Both the position numbers and the translations under genes were made by a program. A model generated the notes under the pieces. That model saw nothing but the letters and a program-made list of their open reading frames with translations. It was not told where the DNA came from and did no database searches. Source: Heliocidaris erythrogramma (Eukaryota; Echinodermata; Echinoidea; Camarodonta; Echinometridae). Taken from it: a stretch of 64,000 nt of DNA. Of the stretch, positions 12,031 to 22,739 are shown in pieces. Position 1 is the stretch's first letter; every line of letters begins with the position of its first letter. Location: positions 48,215,813-48,279,812 of the forward strand of contig CM046855.1 of assembly GCA_025617745.1 (NCBI GenBank). Reading direction: 5' to 3'.

Positions 12031-15000
12031 ATCTCTCTCTTATATCTCTTTATCATGTTTATCATTCCGTCTGACTCAACGAAATCACTCTGACCCATTC
12101 TCTCACCAGGCGGTTATCTCTTTCCCTCTATCTTTCCTTTCGTTTTCTATTCAAGCCCCTCCTCTTCGTCTCCTTCCGTTATAATTCTTTCTCAGTATAA
12201 ACCTACCTTCTTCAGCATTCTTGAAGTATCTAGCATCGCCCGTGTTGTATGTAAACTGAAGTCTGTTAGCATTCCAACTTTCTTTACCGTTATCTGTTTT
12301 CTGTTGAAATGAAAATACAAGGAGAAGTCAACATCTATAACATCATGTTATATAGTTACATCTGTTAAAAATAGCCACGATTATTCTAAACGTAGGCCTG
12401 TGGCAAAATATTCAATGAAGATGTTTATCTCCGGAATCAAAATTAAATTGTGTATTGAGAACCAAGAGCAATATTTTTTTTCAAAAACAATAGCATACTG
12501 CATTTGAAATCGCAAATATTGAATCTAATTTAGAATTACAAAGCTGTGTTTACATTTCAGTTTAAGCGGGAAAAGCTAAACATATAAATTTGCAATTCTA
12601 GCTCCCAATCTTGTCAAAAATAACAAGATTATAAGAAATACTACCTAAATTCTCAAACTTTCCTCAAGAGATCTAAATCTAGAAGATGAGAGAAGGTATT
12701 TGTTGCTAAACTTTGCGAAACTTGCATACATGTATATCATTGCATTTATCGTTGCGCACTTTCACCCTTATTTTGTTCGGGGTGGCTTAAATCATTAAAA
12801 AAATTGTATATGTAAAGAGAAGGTTGATTTCTGGTAAATTGTAAAATAGTTTCTGAATTTTCTCATCATTTTTATGTTAGTGCGGAAGAACATCACAGAA
12901 GAAATGTCCCCAATAAATGGATTTATCTTTCAATGCTCTTATATTTACGACGGAAAACAGCTGAAATTTTGGACCAAGCATTCATGCCATATACCCATTT
13001 CTGTGTGCAGCGCATGTGACTTTCAGCAAGATGACTTATCATTTTGACATTTCCCAAATCCCCCACTACATACACCAATTTTTATGTGGTGCATAATCAA
13101 CATTTGCCAATTGCTTCCAGACAGTCTTTCACGATGTAATCGCGTCGCCAGAACTTAACTTTTTATCACAATCATTCGCACATTTCAGCATATTTTTTTA
13201 ATTCTAATGAGAACAAAAGATTAAATAAATGATCCCCTGCAGGACTTACATTTTCAAAGAAAAATGTGAGGTTGTACTTTCCTTCATTCCACTGGATAGT
13301 TAGTGAAGCTTGGTCATTCACGGACCCACATATTCCTTTAGCTGTAGCCTTCGATGGGAGTGGAACCTTTACTTGAGCATTCTCCTTCTGTCATATTCAA
13401 TAGGAAGGGAATTTCGGTGTTACATTCAATCTAATGAATTAATATCTTGATTTTAGCGCCTTTGCAATTGAATAACTGATCAAAGCGCTTCATAATGCAT
13501 TAATACACCGGTCATCATTGATTACGATTCTACAGCAATATCTTATTAACATGATAAATCTATGGACACGTTCATTAGCCCGTCCAGCGTAGTAACATCA
13601 AAAAATTGTTGATGAACCCACTCAAGGTTATCTGGCTGAAATAAAATTATTCCTACAGAAATGCATTTTCTAATTACGCTAACATTCAACTCCTGCAAAA
13701 GACAAACAAACAAGCAAAGAAACCGAACTGCAACCAATATATCGTTTAACTGAAATTATAATATTGGCACATTGTGACACTGATATTTGTTTTATCTGAC
13801 CTGTTTATTGGTGTAGAACACATTAAGAACAGCAGAGAAACAGGCACGGATGCAGGCTTTGCCATTGTCGTCACGGATGATGAAGTCAGCGACATCAGCC
13901 GGTGACGAAGTTGTCATCTCTAGCGCCGCCTGCGTTGATATTGCTTCATCTGCAGAGGTTGGCTCCTTAAATAAGTATGAAATTAAGGAACAAGACAGAT
14001 GATGAAAACTGATCTAATTTCACTTGTGGTAAAACACAATTGTCCCTTCCCGACCCTCTAACAATTACAAGTTCATTCTAGGCTGAATTCTCTGGTTAAT
14101 GGGGTCACAAATAACAAACTAAGAACTGGAGTGTATTTTAATGGCTTTTGTGATCCACGGACATATTGAAGAACAGCAACTGGCTGAAATATGTTAACGG
14201 TGAGTAAATAAAATATAAATAGGTTGAATTGAATAGGCAATTTTCGTAATGCATTCGAATTTATGTATAGTCACCTAGTGATGATGTAAACCGGATACGT
14301 ATTACTGCATTTCAGTGAGTTCGGACAAAATTGGCTTGTCAGAACTAACAACACATATTCTGAATTATTCGTTGTGCATTCTGACTATTGAAATACAATA
14401 AAAGATAAACTCAATGTTGTCGTTCGTTAACGGCACTTCCCAACGAAATGTGCATTGTATTAATTTGAATGGATCACGGCAATGGTCTAGTTGCATGGAA
14501 ATTTCAACAAACTGCGACCGGGAGGAAGATGGTCGCGTTGCTCAATAGTGGTCTCTAAATCAAAGTCCTAGGTTCGAAACCAAGTCGTTGCGATAGTGTG
14601 CTGTGGTATGGCATTAAACCTCAATTACCAGTTTCCTCGGAAAGGACTTAAGGACGTAGGTCCACCAGGTGCTTTCCCATGTGCTTACCAGCTTTCTTAG
14701 CAGTCATGTGAAATAAAAACCACCACCACAACCACCACCACCACCACCACCATCATCACCATCATCACCTTCACGACCAGAAAGACAAACATAATGGTAC
14801 CTTCGTATTTGAAGAGTCGTCATCTTGTAGAAACTCTGGGTAGGGTGAAACAAAAACACCATCTACATCAAACCCTTCTTCTTCCTGCGTGGATGACGTC
14901 TGACTGTTCACCGAAGCTTGTTTGGGAGAAAGAAGGAGCAAATTTAATGCTGATCTCGAGTTCTCGTATTGAAAATCCCAGCCAATGCCATGGCGTCATT

Positions 15001-16664
15001 GAAAGTTTGGGTTCTGCTCTTTGTAATTGAAACTTTAGTGCCATAAGAACTTACATAATTCGCTTAAGTCAAATCAAGTTTTTTTTTTTTCTTTTGTTCT
15101 CATTTGGACTTGGCCAGCTGCAACATTTTAAGATGAATGTGGCGTGGTGCTATACAATACACTTTTTGGCTACCTTAGATTTAAGGCAAGTCTATAAAAT
15201 GAGTAGACCATACGTGGTCCGCTCGCTATTCATATTCATAGAAAAACCGCTAATCATTTAACACGCTTTATGGATAGCAGTTCTTATGAATAGTGGTCCT
15301 TATGAATAGCGAGGTAATTTGTCTATGGTTTGCTCGCTATTTAGAAGGACCGCTATTCATACAAAACCGCTATTCATTTAGTCACGCGTTATGGATAGTG
15401 GTCCTTAAGAATAAGTGGTCTTTAAGAATAGCGGTCCTTATGACCCCATTGCCTATACGTAACAGGATTTACCGCACTACAAACGTAAACCCTACACTAA
15501 CTACAGCGTTTTAATGCCTAAATGTATAATTATATAAATATTAATTGCAATTATGATTTTATAATGTTATGAGGTTCTATTTACAATTCCCGTAAACTCT
15601 GGTACTTTTAGAGTGATATTCATTTTAGTCGTCCTTTATCTTCTCTCCCTACTCTACATTCTAGGATTAGCTACACTGTTTATGGGTACATCCAGTAGAA
15701 AAACACTTATCACTCACGAGCTTATGTTATTTTCTTCTAATAGAAGAAGAAGATTTTCTATATTTGTAAAAATATTTTTAAAAGTATAAGTAATCTGCTC
15801 ATTTCCAAAATACAGGCCATTTAGAAAAAAAAAAAAAAACAATTTTCTATACACTATATATGGAAAGTAGCATTATCACTTCCCAGATTACCATTCACGC
15901 CGTATCTTTCTTCACTATTTCCCCCTGAATTCTGATATACTGAAGAATCCCCTGAAATAGGATTTTTGAGTTTCGTTTTATTTTGTCAGCACGACAAAGT
16001 AGTCATAAAGGTTCATGTTCGACATGAACAGATACTAACCATGAACTAACCTGAATTTTATGTTCTTAATTTGAAGAAAGTATTGTCTTATGAAAGAAAT
16101 TTGTATTCTTGAAAAGTAAAATCCATTTAACTCTCTTGTAAAAAAGTCTTCAAATAAAGCACGATTAGGCTAGGTCATACAAATAGTTGTGGTATCCCAC
16201 AAAGCTATTTTGACGAAATATACACATTATTTACGATGGGCACAACAGTAGGCCGATGTAACCTATCACTTCTCAATTTGTTTTATTCAATTTATAAATA
16301 CATCGAAAGTATATAATTACTTTATATAGAATCATAAATACAAAACCAAACCAAAAGTATATGATACATTATTTTGTAACTCAAACGACATAAAATAATT
16401 AGTCTATTCTGTACCCTTGCAGAAGGAAAGCTCTCATAGTTCTACTAGCTTTGGCAATAATAGTGTACTATCAAATCGCATTCCATCAGTCACCGTATGG
16501 ATGAATGAACGTTCCTGTCATGTTAACTTAAATCAAGATGGAAGCATCATTGCATCAAAACATCCACATGTATTATTGTATATTGGTTCAGGTGACTTAC
16601 CAAGTATGAAAAGTGTCAGTGTGAAAGTGAGATACATCCGAAATTTCATCGAAGGCGTCGCCAT
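9582..16664 (-). CDS. LAMP family lysosome-associated membrane glycoprotein (7 coding exons)
   Basis: Joining minus-strand exons 16664-16601, 14916-14801, 13965-13801, 13387-13250, 12300-12207, 10738-10538 and 9745-9582 gives one 313-aa frame with GT-AG sites and matching phases at every junction. Visible parts: hydrophobic signal peptide (1-22), acidic Ser/Thr-rich stretch (about 23-80), luminal LAMP-type domain (about 85-265), transmembrane helix (274-297) and a 16-residue cytosolic tail. Cys98 and Cys135 lie 37 residues apart, the spacing known for LAMP disulfide loops; Cys219 and Cys263 would form the second loop, and Cys102 is extra. Sequons occur at N154, N232 and N254. The segment LQLQPYYLFNDSF resembles the LAMP beta-prism core. 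The tail ends in Y-S-S-M-E, a Tyr-x-x-hydrophobic sorting motif followed by one extra residue. The family role is as a heavily glycosylated lysosomal or late-endosomal membrane protein. LAMP1/2 versus LAMP3/5-type orthology cannot be decided here. The frame stays open upstream of the start; M at 16664 is chosen because the signal peptide follows it. Confidence 0.85.
10538..10738 (-). CDS. LAMP-like gene, coding exon 6 (second disulfide loop)
   Basis: Encodes residues 193 (completed) to 259 and one base of codon 260. It begins with an acidic, Lys/Ala-rich insert (EEEDDD), then Cys219 and the LQLQPYYLFNDSF core with sequons at N232 and N254. The acceptor has a good T-run (TTTTTTCAG) and the donor is AAAG|GTAGGC. 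Confidence 0.8.
10940..11012 (+). mobile_element. SINE/LINE 3' tail fragment in LAMP intron 5
   Basis: GTGATATGCGCTATACAAG followed by ATTATT triplets resembles the 3' ends of the SINE and LINE copies elsewhere in the window. Confidence 0.45.
11125..11372 (+). repeat. imperfect duplication in LAMP intron 5
   Basis: AGACTGACACTGCACCGACA near 11129 and GAGACCGACAACAGACCGAA near 11284 introduce two related segments that both contain ATGGCCAAGA. Probably a decayed tandem repeat. Confidence 0.5.
11713..12029 (+). repeat. CT, CA and ACT microsatellites in LAMP intron 5
   Basis: C/CT/CA runs at 11713-11760 and about 18 ACT triplets at 11976-12029. Between them are repeated CGAGGAC words. Confidence 0.85.
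12207..12300 (-). CDS. LAMP-like gene, coding exon 5
   Basis: Encodes residues 162-192 and one base of codon 193. The RLQFTYNTGDARYF segment matches the linker strand between LAMP disulfide loops. The acceptor is TTTCAACAG and the donor is GAAG|GTAGGT. Confidence 0.75.
12870..13190. repeat. dispersed repeat in LAMP intron 4 (partner at 44010-44290)
   Basis: Segments GAAATGTCCCC, GTGTGCAGCGCATGTG and GTAATCGCGTCGCCAGAACT recur in the same order at 44010-44290 as GAAATGTCCCC, GTGTGCAGTGCATGTG and GTAATCACATGACCAGAACT. Class unknown. Confidence 0.6.
13250..13387 (-). CDS. LAMP-like gene, coding exon 4
   Basis: Encodes residues 116-161. It contains GICGSVN (Cys135) and the segment WNEGKYNLTFFFEN with a sequon at N154, typical of the LAMP first loop. 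The donor is AAT|GTAAGT and both ends are phase 0. Confidence 0.8.
13801..13965 (-). CDS. LAMP-like gene, coding exon 3 (start of LAMP domain)
   Basis: Encodes residues 61-115. The segment FIIRDDNGKACIRACFSAV, followed by LNVFYTN, fits the first strands of a LAMP domain and contributes Cys98 and Cys102. The acceptor is TTTAAG|GAG; the donor GTCAGA is weaker than the others, but phase 0 is kept. Confidence 0.75.
14517..14715 (+). mobile_element. second tRNA-derived SINE family, copy in LAMP intron 2
   Basis: A B-box-like GGTTCGAAACC follows GGTCGCGTTGCTCAATAGTG. The body contains ACCAGCTTTCTTAGCAGTC, which is found inverted at 49010-49205. Followed by a CCA/CAC microsatellite (about 14716-14765). 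Confidence 0.6.
14801..14916 (-). CDS. LAMP-like gene, coding exon 2
   Basis: Encodes residues 23-60, a Ser/Thr/Asp/Glu-rich luminal stalk. The acceptor is CAAACAAG and the donor is AAG|GTACC. The phases (2 bases in, 0 out) agree with exons 1 and 3. Supported by frame continuity rather than by strong family motifs. Confidence 0.7.
15195..15455 (+). repeat. degenerate repeats of AATAGCGGTCCTTATG in LAMP intron 1
   Basis: Words such as AGTGGTCCTTATGAATAGCG, with their inverse, recur about six times in direct and inverted orientation. Class unknown. Confidence 0.55.
16601..16664 (-). CDS. LAMP-like gene, coding exon 1 (signal peptide)
   Basis: Encodes residues 1-21 plus one base of the next codon. 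A hydrophobic run (YLTFTLTLFIL) follows a short basic start, as in a signal peptide. It ends in a consensus donor, G|GTAAGT. The leftover G joins CT of exon 2 to make Ala22. Confidence 0.8.
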
Positions 16665-17300
16665 GTTTTTCCTCAGAATAAAAGGCATCTGGTCGATTTT
16701 CGAATCTAGATACTGCCGCACCCGATGAAAGCTCTTTTTGATCGGATGTACGCCACACAGCTCACTGCCCAATGCTTCTGCACACACACACACACACACA
16801 CACGCACCAACACATCTACACTCACCCTGTATTGTACATTTCATCTCGTATGGCGCTTTCCTTAGTCGTGTGCGCGCGCGTGTGTGGGAGAGGTATGTGT
16901 TTGTGTATGTGTGTATAGTCAGGTAATAACAGGGAAAGCGCCAACGGTGAATGGGGTTTGACGATTTTCCCTTCATCGCAGACGACATAAAAGACCCTCA
17001 CCGATGGGAGCAGTTCGATCGATACGATGAGATGACGTCACACCCGTCTTCAGAGTCTTAAGTGGTTATATTCGTTTTGAATAAATTGTTGGTGCAGAGG
17101 CGATGGGGCGCTCGCAAGAGAAAGATATTGATTTGTCTGCGGAAAATAAGATCAAGGAAGATTATAGTCTCATTGACGTTGACCTTAATATCGGAGCTAC
17201 TTATTGGGGTAATGGATAAGGCTAGGACAGCTTTAGTTAAACCGCTTCCATGATCTCAGCCCCACCAGAAGCGAGAGTTATACAGAGAAGAGCTTTAGTA
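16665..17300 (-). promoter_or_regulatory. presumed 5' UTR and promoter region of the LAMP-like gene
   Basis: Directly upstream of the signal-peptide exon. It holds a CA microsatellite (16780-16803) and the palindromic CACGTGAC-like and TGACGTCA words seen near 17034-17040. No TATA box or start site can be assigned from sequence alone. Confidence 0.3.
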
Positions 17301-18099
17301 TGAGTCTATTTCCGCCAAATGATCGAGAGGGTGTCTTTTCCCTATCATATCTCCGAGTCTCTGAGTAAAATACAATTCAATTCCATCTTTACCCCTCTAT
17401 ATATTGATCATGATAGGCACAATTTAACCTTAGGGATTATTCGATATTAATTAATATCATAGATTTTCCTGGATTGGACCGCAATCCCAAGTCAAGTGAT
17501 TAAAACACCCGGCAATCGACAATAAAAAATGTCTCAATCAACACAATGAATCATGAAACAAAAGAAACGGTGAACAAATACAAATGTCATTAAAATAAAT
17601 GTATTCAATTCATCTTAATGCACTTTAGCATTTCGTAAAGCTACGATCCATCAAACTCCACCGTTCCAATGACTGAGAGTTTGAGATTCATTCATGAACA
17701 CTATGTTTTGCGAAATGCAAAGCTTTCTACTTCTGCAGTGAATACGAGAGATAATGAAAGAACAGAAATGTATGATAAACTATTCATCCGTACTCTCCCA
17801 AATTCAATACAAGCTTTATGACTCTCAAATAATGAATTACCTCGTAGGAAACGAGGAGGAAATTCTAAGACGTATCAACATTTTTCATTATTGTTATGTA
17901 TTATCAATTATTTAATGATCATAAATTTCCATTATAAATCTGTTTTCAAGTTATCAATGAGCAAAGCTTTCGATGTTTATTTGATGTTTATTTATTTCCA
18001 TATACATCATAAAATACTGATAATCTTTTAACATGGATATTCCTGGGAACTTAATGAAAAAGGTGTCGTCACAAACACAGCTTAAAATAACCTTATCTG

Positions 18100-18246
18100 T
18101 GCCCCGTTTCATAAAACTTGTTATCAATAACAAGATACAATCATTGTTAAAAGCTAGTAAAATCCTTGAATCTGATTGGCTGAGAGCGAATTTGTTATAG
18201 AAATGGGGCAGTTGTTATTGATAACAAGTTTTATGAAACGGAGCCC
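18100..18246. mobile_element. GGGGAGCG-type MITE subfamily (copy 3)
   Basis: Ends GCCCCGTTTCATAAAACTTG and CAAGTTTTATGAAACGGAGC are inverted repeats; the core CTTGAATCTGATTGGCTGAG is shared with copy 2. Confidence 0.82.
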
Positions 18247-18669
18247 AGTTGTATTTTGTCTACTTTTTACAAATTTGGTTGATTAAATAGAAAAGGCACT
18301 TAGCGGCAAGGAGTTAGCATAGGCTACTAATATAGTACATGAACATGGAGTAAAATAGCTTTAATCTTTTGTTTAATTCTCGAAAATTAGCCCTAAAATT
18401 TCAAACTTCTTTGCGCATACGGTGAAGGAAAAGGAAAGATAGACAGCTATATGAACTGTAAATGCATATTAAAACTTTTGGCCGTTTCACAACTAATATG
18501 TCCCTTATTTTACCTTCATAAATCTACACCTTTTTATTGCAAAACGCATTGAGTGTATTTTCCTTGTTTGTCGCTAAAATGTTCATGATTAAAACTACGT
18601 TGATCCTATTAACCAATAATAGTCTTACTTAATGAACGATTACAATTTGAACATGGTGAATATATGAAG

Positions 18670-18768
18670 GAGAATAGCCGAGAAAGTGTAGATTCGTAGT
18701 TCCGAATCTACGAGGCGTAGCCGAGTAGATTGGGAGTGGCGAATCTACACTTCCGAGGCTATTCTCTG
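18670..18768. repeat. inverted repeat, small foldback
   Basis: GAGAATAGCCGAGAAAGTGT at the left pairs with ACACTTCCGAGGCTATTCTC at the right. Just to the right a second pair, TTAAACCATTGC/GCAATGGTTTAA, spans about 18771-18845. Confidence 0.7.
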
Positions 18769-19149
18769 ATTTAAACCATTGCGTACATTCGTAAAAATAA
18801 TCGACACTTTATTGAATAGATTGACGTCATAGCAATGGTTTAAATCTGTGGATAAAAGGGAAGAAAATAACTCACTTACAGAGTCGACCCTACTCCAAGA
18901 AGTTCCCTTCACCACTGACCAGTTCCTTAAAATTCAATACTCCTTACAATGATACATGGGAATCTCTATAACAATTCAAATCTGAAAAGCCGTATCCGAA
19001 TAAAGAGGCAGACAATTTTCCGATTATTTATCATATATTTATTTTATTATTTATCATACTATTTATCATATATCGTGCAATTTAGTCAGAAGTACATATT
19101 GCAGATTTCCTTTTTCTTTTTTTTTTTCTTTTTTTTTGTGGTGCATGTT

Positions 19150-19325
19150 ATAATTGTTTTATAATATTATGTAAATATGTATTGTAAACGTGACCCCACC
19201 ACAAGCCATGTGCTTCCTAGGAGCCTCGCCTCCTTCCACCATGTTTTTTGTGAATGTACATTTCATTTTGTATTTATTTGATTATGAGAAGGCAATAAAT
19301 GTATTTTGAATCTGAATCTGAATCT
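19150..19325 (+). mobile_element. LINE 3' end fragment
   Basis: A short 3' UTR-like stretch with AATAAATGTATTTTG ends in a TGAATC tandem tail, a common 3' end of CR1/L2-type LINEs. No coding remnant seen upstream. Confidence 0.5.
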
Positions 19326-19798
19326 GAGTTTCCGATAACTTCCTGATAACTTTCCGAATGAACAAATTTTGTTTGTTAAATAAACAAATCTTATAATTTG
19401 TCAATAGAATTGTTTAGGAGGGGGTAAGGGTCTCACGCCTCAAAAAAGGCAATTACCATAATTATGCCACACAGAACCTTCGACTTGTGTGTGAAAGGCT
19501 CTGATGCCACATAAAGTTCCTTTATAGATAGAGTTACATGGACGTCCTATTTTTTGCACCAATGTTACGTAATAGTGGCCCCAAATTGGCATTCAAATCA
19601 CGGGTTGTTGTAATTCTTTATTAAAGAGACTCTAATGCAACAGACACACTTCCGCCCTCTTGTGGCTCCCTCTTTATTAAAAAAAAAAGTCGCTTGTGGG
19701 CTTTCCGAAGCCTACGCCAAACCTACTAAAGTGACTGGCGCAAATAATCTGAAGAGATTGAAGAGCGCCATCATATCAAGAACTAACCAACCAACCTT

Positions 19799-20658
19799 TT
19801 AAATGAGAATTAACACAAGAATATAAATGTACTTATGTTCAAAGGTGTAATGTATTCTTAATCATGTATCACTTTAGAAATAAAATATAATAATAATAAT
19901 AATAATATTAGGATTTATATAGCGCCTTTTCCAAAGGATACAAGGCGCAATACAAAGTATCACATTATTACCCCGGCTTTAGCCGAGCTGCCATGATAGG
20001 CGCTAAGGCATTCAAGGAATTTCTTCCTACCGGATACCCATTTACTTCACCTGGGTGGAGAGTGGCAATATAGATGAATGTCTTGCCAAAGGACATTAGC
20101 GCCGTGTCGGGATTCGAACCGCGTGAGCCACAGTCCGGTGACGTATCCACTAGACCACGACACCTCTACTGAATATCAGAAAAGGGTTTAATTCAAGACG
20201 TTGTAGCTCACGGTATCATCTGCTAACACTTTACATGGGGGCTGCCATTTTCTTGATGACATGGAGTTGTACATGAATTAATTCGCTCCGTCGCGTACGT
20301 CATAGTATCAAGAAAATAGATTTATATTTAGTAAAATCGTAATTTTCAAAGAAATATAAAACACATTTTCGTTTTTAGAATATATGTATATATCTGTTAA
20401 ATATTTTAAATCTCAAATGGGATTTTGTATCAGGAAGAAAGACAATTTTGCATTCGGATTAAAACTACTGTATCTTTATGTACACATCAAGAAAATGGCA
20501 GCCCCCGGGTATCGCTAGCAGACGATAAATCTTGCTGAGAAAATCTTGATTTACCCATCTCGTATATTTTAATGAAAAACTACGTAGGACAACAAGAAGG
20601 AGTAGATTACATCTTTGAATATAAGCACATTTATATTTTGAGGTTAATTCCCCTTTAA
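19799..20658. mobile_element. TTAA-flanked foldback DNA element A
   Basis: Bounded by TTAA on both sides; ends ATGAGAATTAAC and GTTAATTCCCC are inverted. Longer inner arms include ACATGGGGGCTGCCATTTTC and GAAAATGGCAGCCCCC. Matches element B at 22821-23731. A SINE is inserted at 19888-20170. No transposase frame. Confidence 0.75.
19888..20170 (-). mobile_element. tRNA-derived SINE (full-length reference copy)
   Basis: On the minus strand: a tRNA-like head with A box TGGTCTAGTGGA and B box GGTTCGAATCC, a body containing CCACCCAGGTGAAGTAAATG and GGGGTAATAATGTGATAC, then GGCGCTATATAAATCC and an ATT tail. Open frames here are artefacts. Confidence 0.8.
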
Positions 20659-21539
20659 GCTCTGTAACCTAATAGTTGATATGATACAGAAAAACATCCA
20701 TCAGGTTAAAGTGAAGTGTGTCGTTAACAAAATAAATGAATTCAAGTCAAAATAAATCAGCAATTCGTTTTTAAGCTTATTGGTCACATGATGTATGGTG
20801 GATATTTACAGCACGGAGCAATGGCAACATTATGTCAACTACAAAATATGCAGCATTTTATGCGCAGAAACGTTAAACTTTGTTTCATGTAGTACTTGTT
20901 TATCGTATTTCACTAGTAGTTTGGTTGCGATGTTTGGAAGACTTACACAAAAATGGGAGTGAGACAATGGTTGCTTACATATACTTACAAGCATACACAT
21001 GCTTTAGTAGTCAGGTAATAAAAAAGCACAATAAAACAACAAAACCATCATCAAACATGAAGAGCGATTTAATATTAGACGAAGCTGTTAAATGTACTGT
21101 TTTAATTACCAGTTAGATCTGCGGTATAGAAAGCTTGCAATTAAAGAGAGGTGAACTGGACAGATACATCAGCAATTTCATCTCTCTTTTCGTATTCCTA
21201 TAACCTATATGAGGTTTAGAATCAACTCTGTCAAGTCGCAGTCGAGTCTCCTCGTATATATAATAGTGGCCATATGCAAAATATGATATGGGCTATGCTG
21301 AGCTTTCGATCATATCTTTATTTCCTTCTGTGCAACTGGGAAAATATTTATGCTTTCTTGACATATATATATCGCAAACAATAAATGAAGACACTCCGTA
21401 AACAAGTTAAAATACGAATATTTTATCAATATTTTATATGTATACACACACAGACACACCCTCACCCACACCCATGTATGGTGTATTTGGGAGACACTCT
21501 TTGTCTTATTTATTTGTCCTTGTGTCTCCCTAATACACC
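20659..21539. other. intergenic, nothing recognised
   Basis: AT-rich single-copy-looking sequence without splice-supported frames or repeat signatures. Confidence 0.5.
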
Positions 21540-21545
21540 ATCCAG

Positions 21546-21546
<1 letters not shown>

Positions 21547-21612
<66 letters not shown>

Positions 21613-21798
21613 TATATATAGTAAAAAAAAATAGTAAAAAATCCCTATCATTCCTATTTTGTATATATATATATATATATATAAAACCGCACAACAAGGG
21701 TCCCAAGTCCTTGTGTTGCCATAAAGCCATTATGGTAATAGCCGGGAGGGCGCATTGTTATACATAATTTGTATATATATATATATATATATATTTCC
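21547..21798. repeat. TA microsatellites
   Basis: TA runs at about 21547-21620, 21662-21682 and 21772-21795, another at 22157-22217. They flank the tRNA gene. Confidence 0.9.
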
Positions 21799-21990
21799 TT
21801 ACACAATTGTTAATAATACTTATTCTAATGTATACATGTATTCAAAGCATTCGCTTGGATCCAGCTGAGGCACTAGCGGCTTGTCTTGTTCAAAAACTCA
21901 CCTGCCCCCGACAAAGGAATTAATTAATAAGGTTGAAGATTTGTCAATCTGTCGGTCAATTGAATCTGGTGTCGCCGAAACCACTAACCC

Positions 21991-22062
21991 GTCTCCGTGG
22001 TCTAGTGGTTAAGGCATTGGCGTTCTAAGCCAACGACCCGGGTTCTATTCCCGGCGGAGACA
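21991..22062 (+). tRNA. tRNA-Arg(TCT)
   Basis: A complete cloverleaf: acceptor stem GTCTCCG/CGGAGAC (7 pairs), D stem GTCT/AGGC, anticodon stem TTGGC/GCCAA with loop GTTCTAA (anticodon TCT), and T stem CCGGG/CCCGG with loop TTCTATT. No intron. The T loop is TTCTATT instead of the usual TTCGANT, a change within the B box. The gene stands alone between two protein genes, amid TA microsatellites. Confidence 0.85.
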
Positions 22063-22068
22063 TTTTTT
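22063..22068 (+). terminator. RNA polymerase III T-run terminator
   Basis: Six T residues directly follow the tRNA discriminator base, as expected of a Pol III terminator. Confidence 0.75.
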
Positions 22069-22179
22069 AATCCTTTGCAAAAATTTCAAAAAGGGAGGAC
22101 AGCTCTGGGGAACTTTGATTTAAGCTACGCAACCATTATTCTCTAATCTCTTTCACATATATATATATATATATATACA

Positions 22180-22220
<41 letters not shown>

Positions 22221-22501
22221 CAACAAAGGCATGACATGGGGTCGGTTAAATTTCACCCAGCAAATGTTTAATATTTTACCCATCAAACATGCATGTTCCA
22301 TTTTTATCCAATACTGTTCTCCTTTTTTCTACATGAATATTTATATCAGAGCGGCATTAATTTAAGGGCACAACTCCCATTTTAATACTCGCAGATGGCA
22401 TTACATTCAGGGGAAAGATAAATGCTTGAAAAGCAGGCCTTATTCTAGTATGGAATACGGCTCTAAACCCACTTTCCTTTCACGAATTTAACCAGACTAT
22501 A

Positions 22502-22739
22502 TCACTCCTTGAACAGGAGGAACCCACTGAAGGTGGAATATCTGTACTTGTCGCTAAAAAGCCCAAATTGCGAGGAGGGGGCAAGACGTAGCCATACTGC
22601 GTCCCCGGCTTGAAGGGAAATCACTGTGCTCTGGGTTTCCATCGTGTTTCGGTCGCTTTGATCTGTATATATACCCACCACATAGTCTGCATTCTTCATC
22701 AGTAAAACGCCGAGGTAATGGCCATCGGCAGTCCGTAAG
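22502..22739 (-). CDS. C1q-domain gene, last coding exon (second half of C1q domain)
   Basis: Encodes residues 332 (completed) to 410 and the TGA stop. LRTADGHYLGVLLMKN, LQAGDAVWLRL and the terminal FSGFLLFKE are typical of the C1q C-terminal half. The acceptor is TCCCACAG. Confidence 0.9.

Noticed and set aside
16533..16988. A 151-codon reading of the LAMP first exon with a longer N-terminus
   Set aside because: The extra N-terminal part covers a CA repeat and lacks conservation features; the signal peptide begins at M 16664, so the longer form is 5' UTR read-through.
19968..20150. 60-codon minus-strand frame
   Set aside because: Lies entirely in a tRNA-derived SINE.
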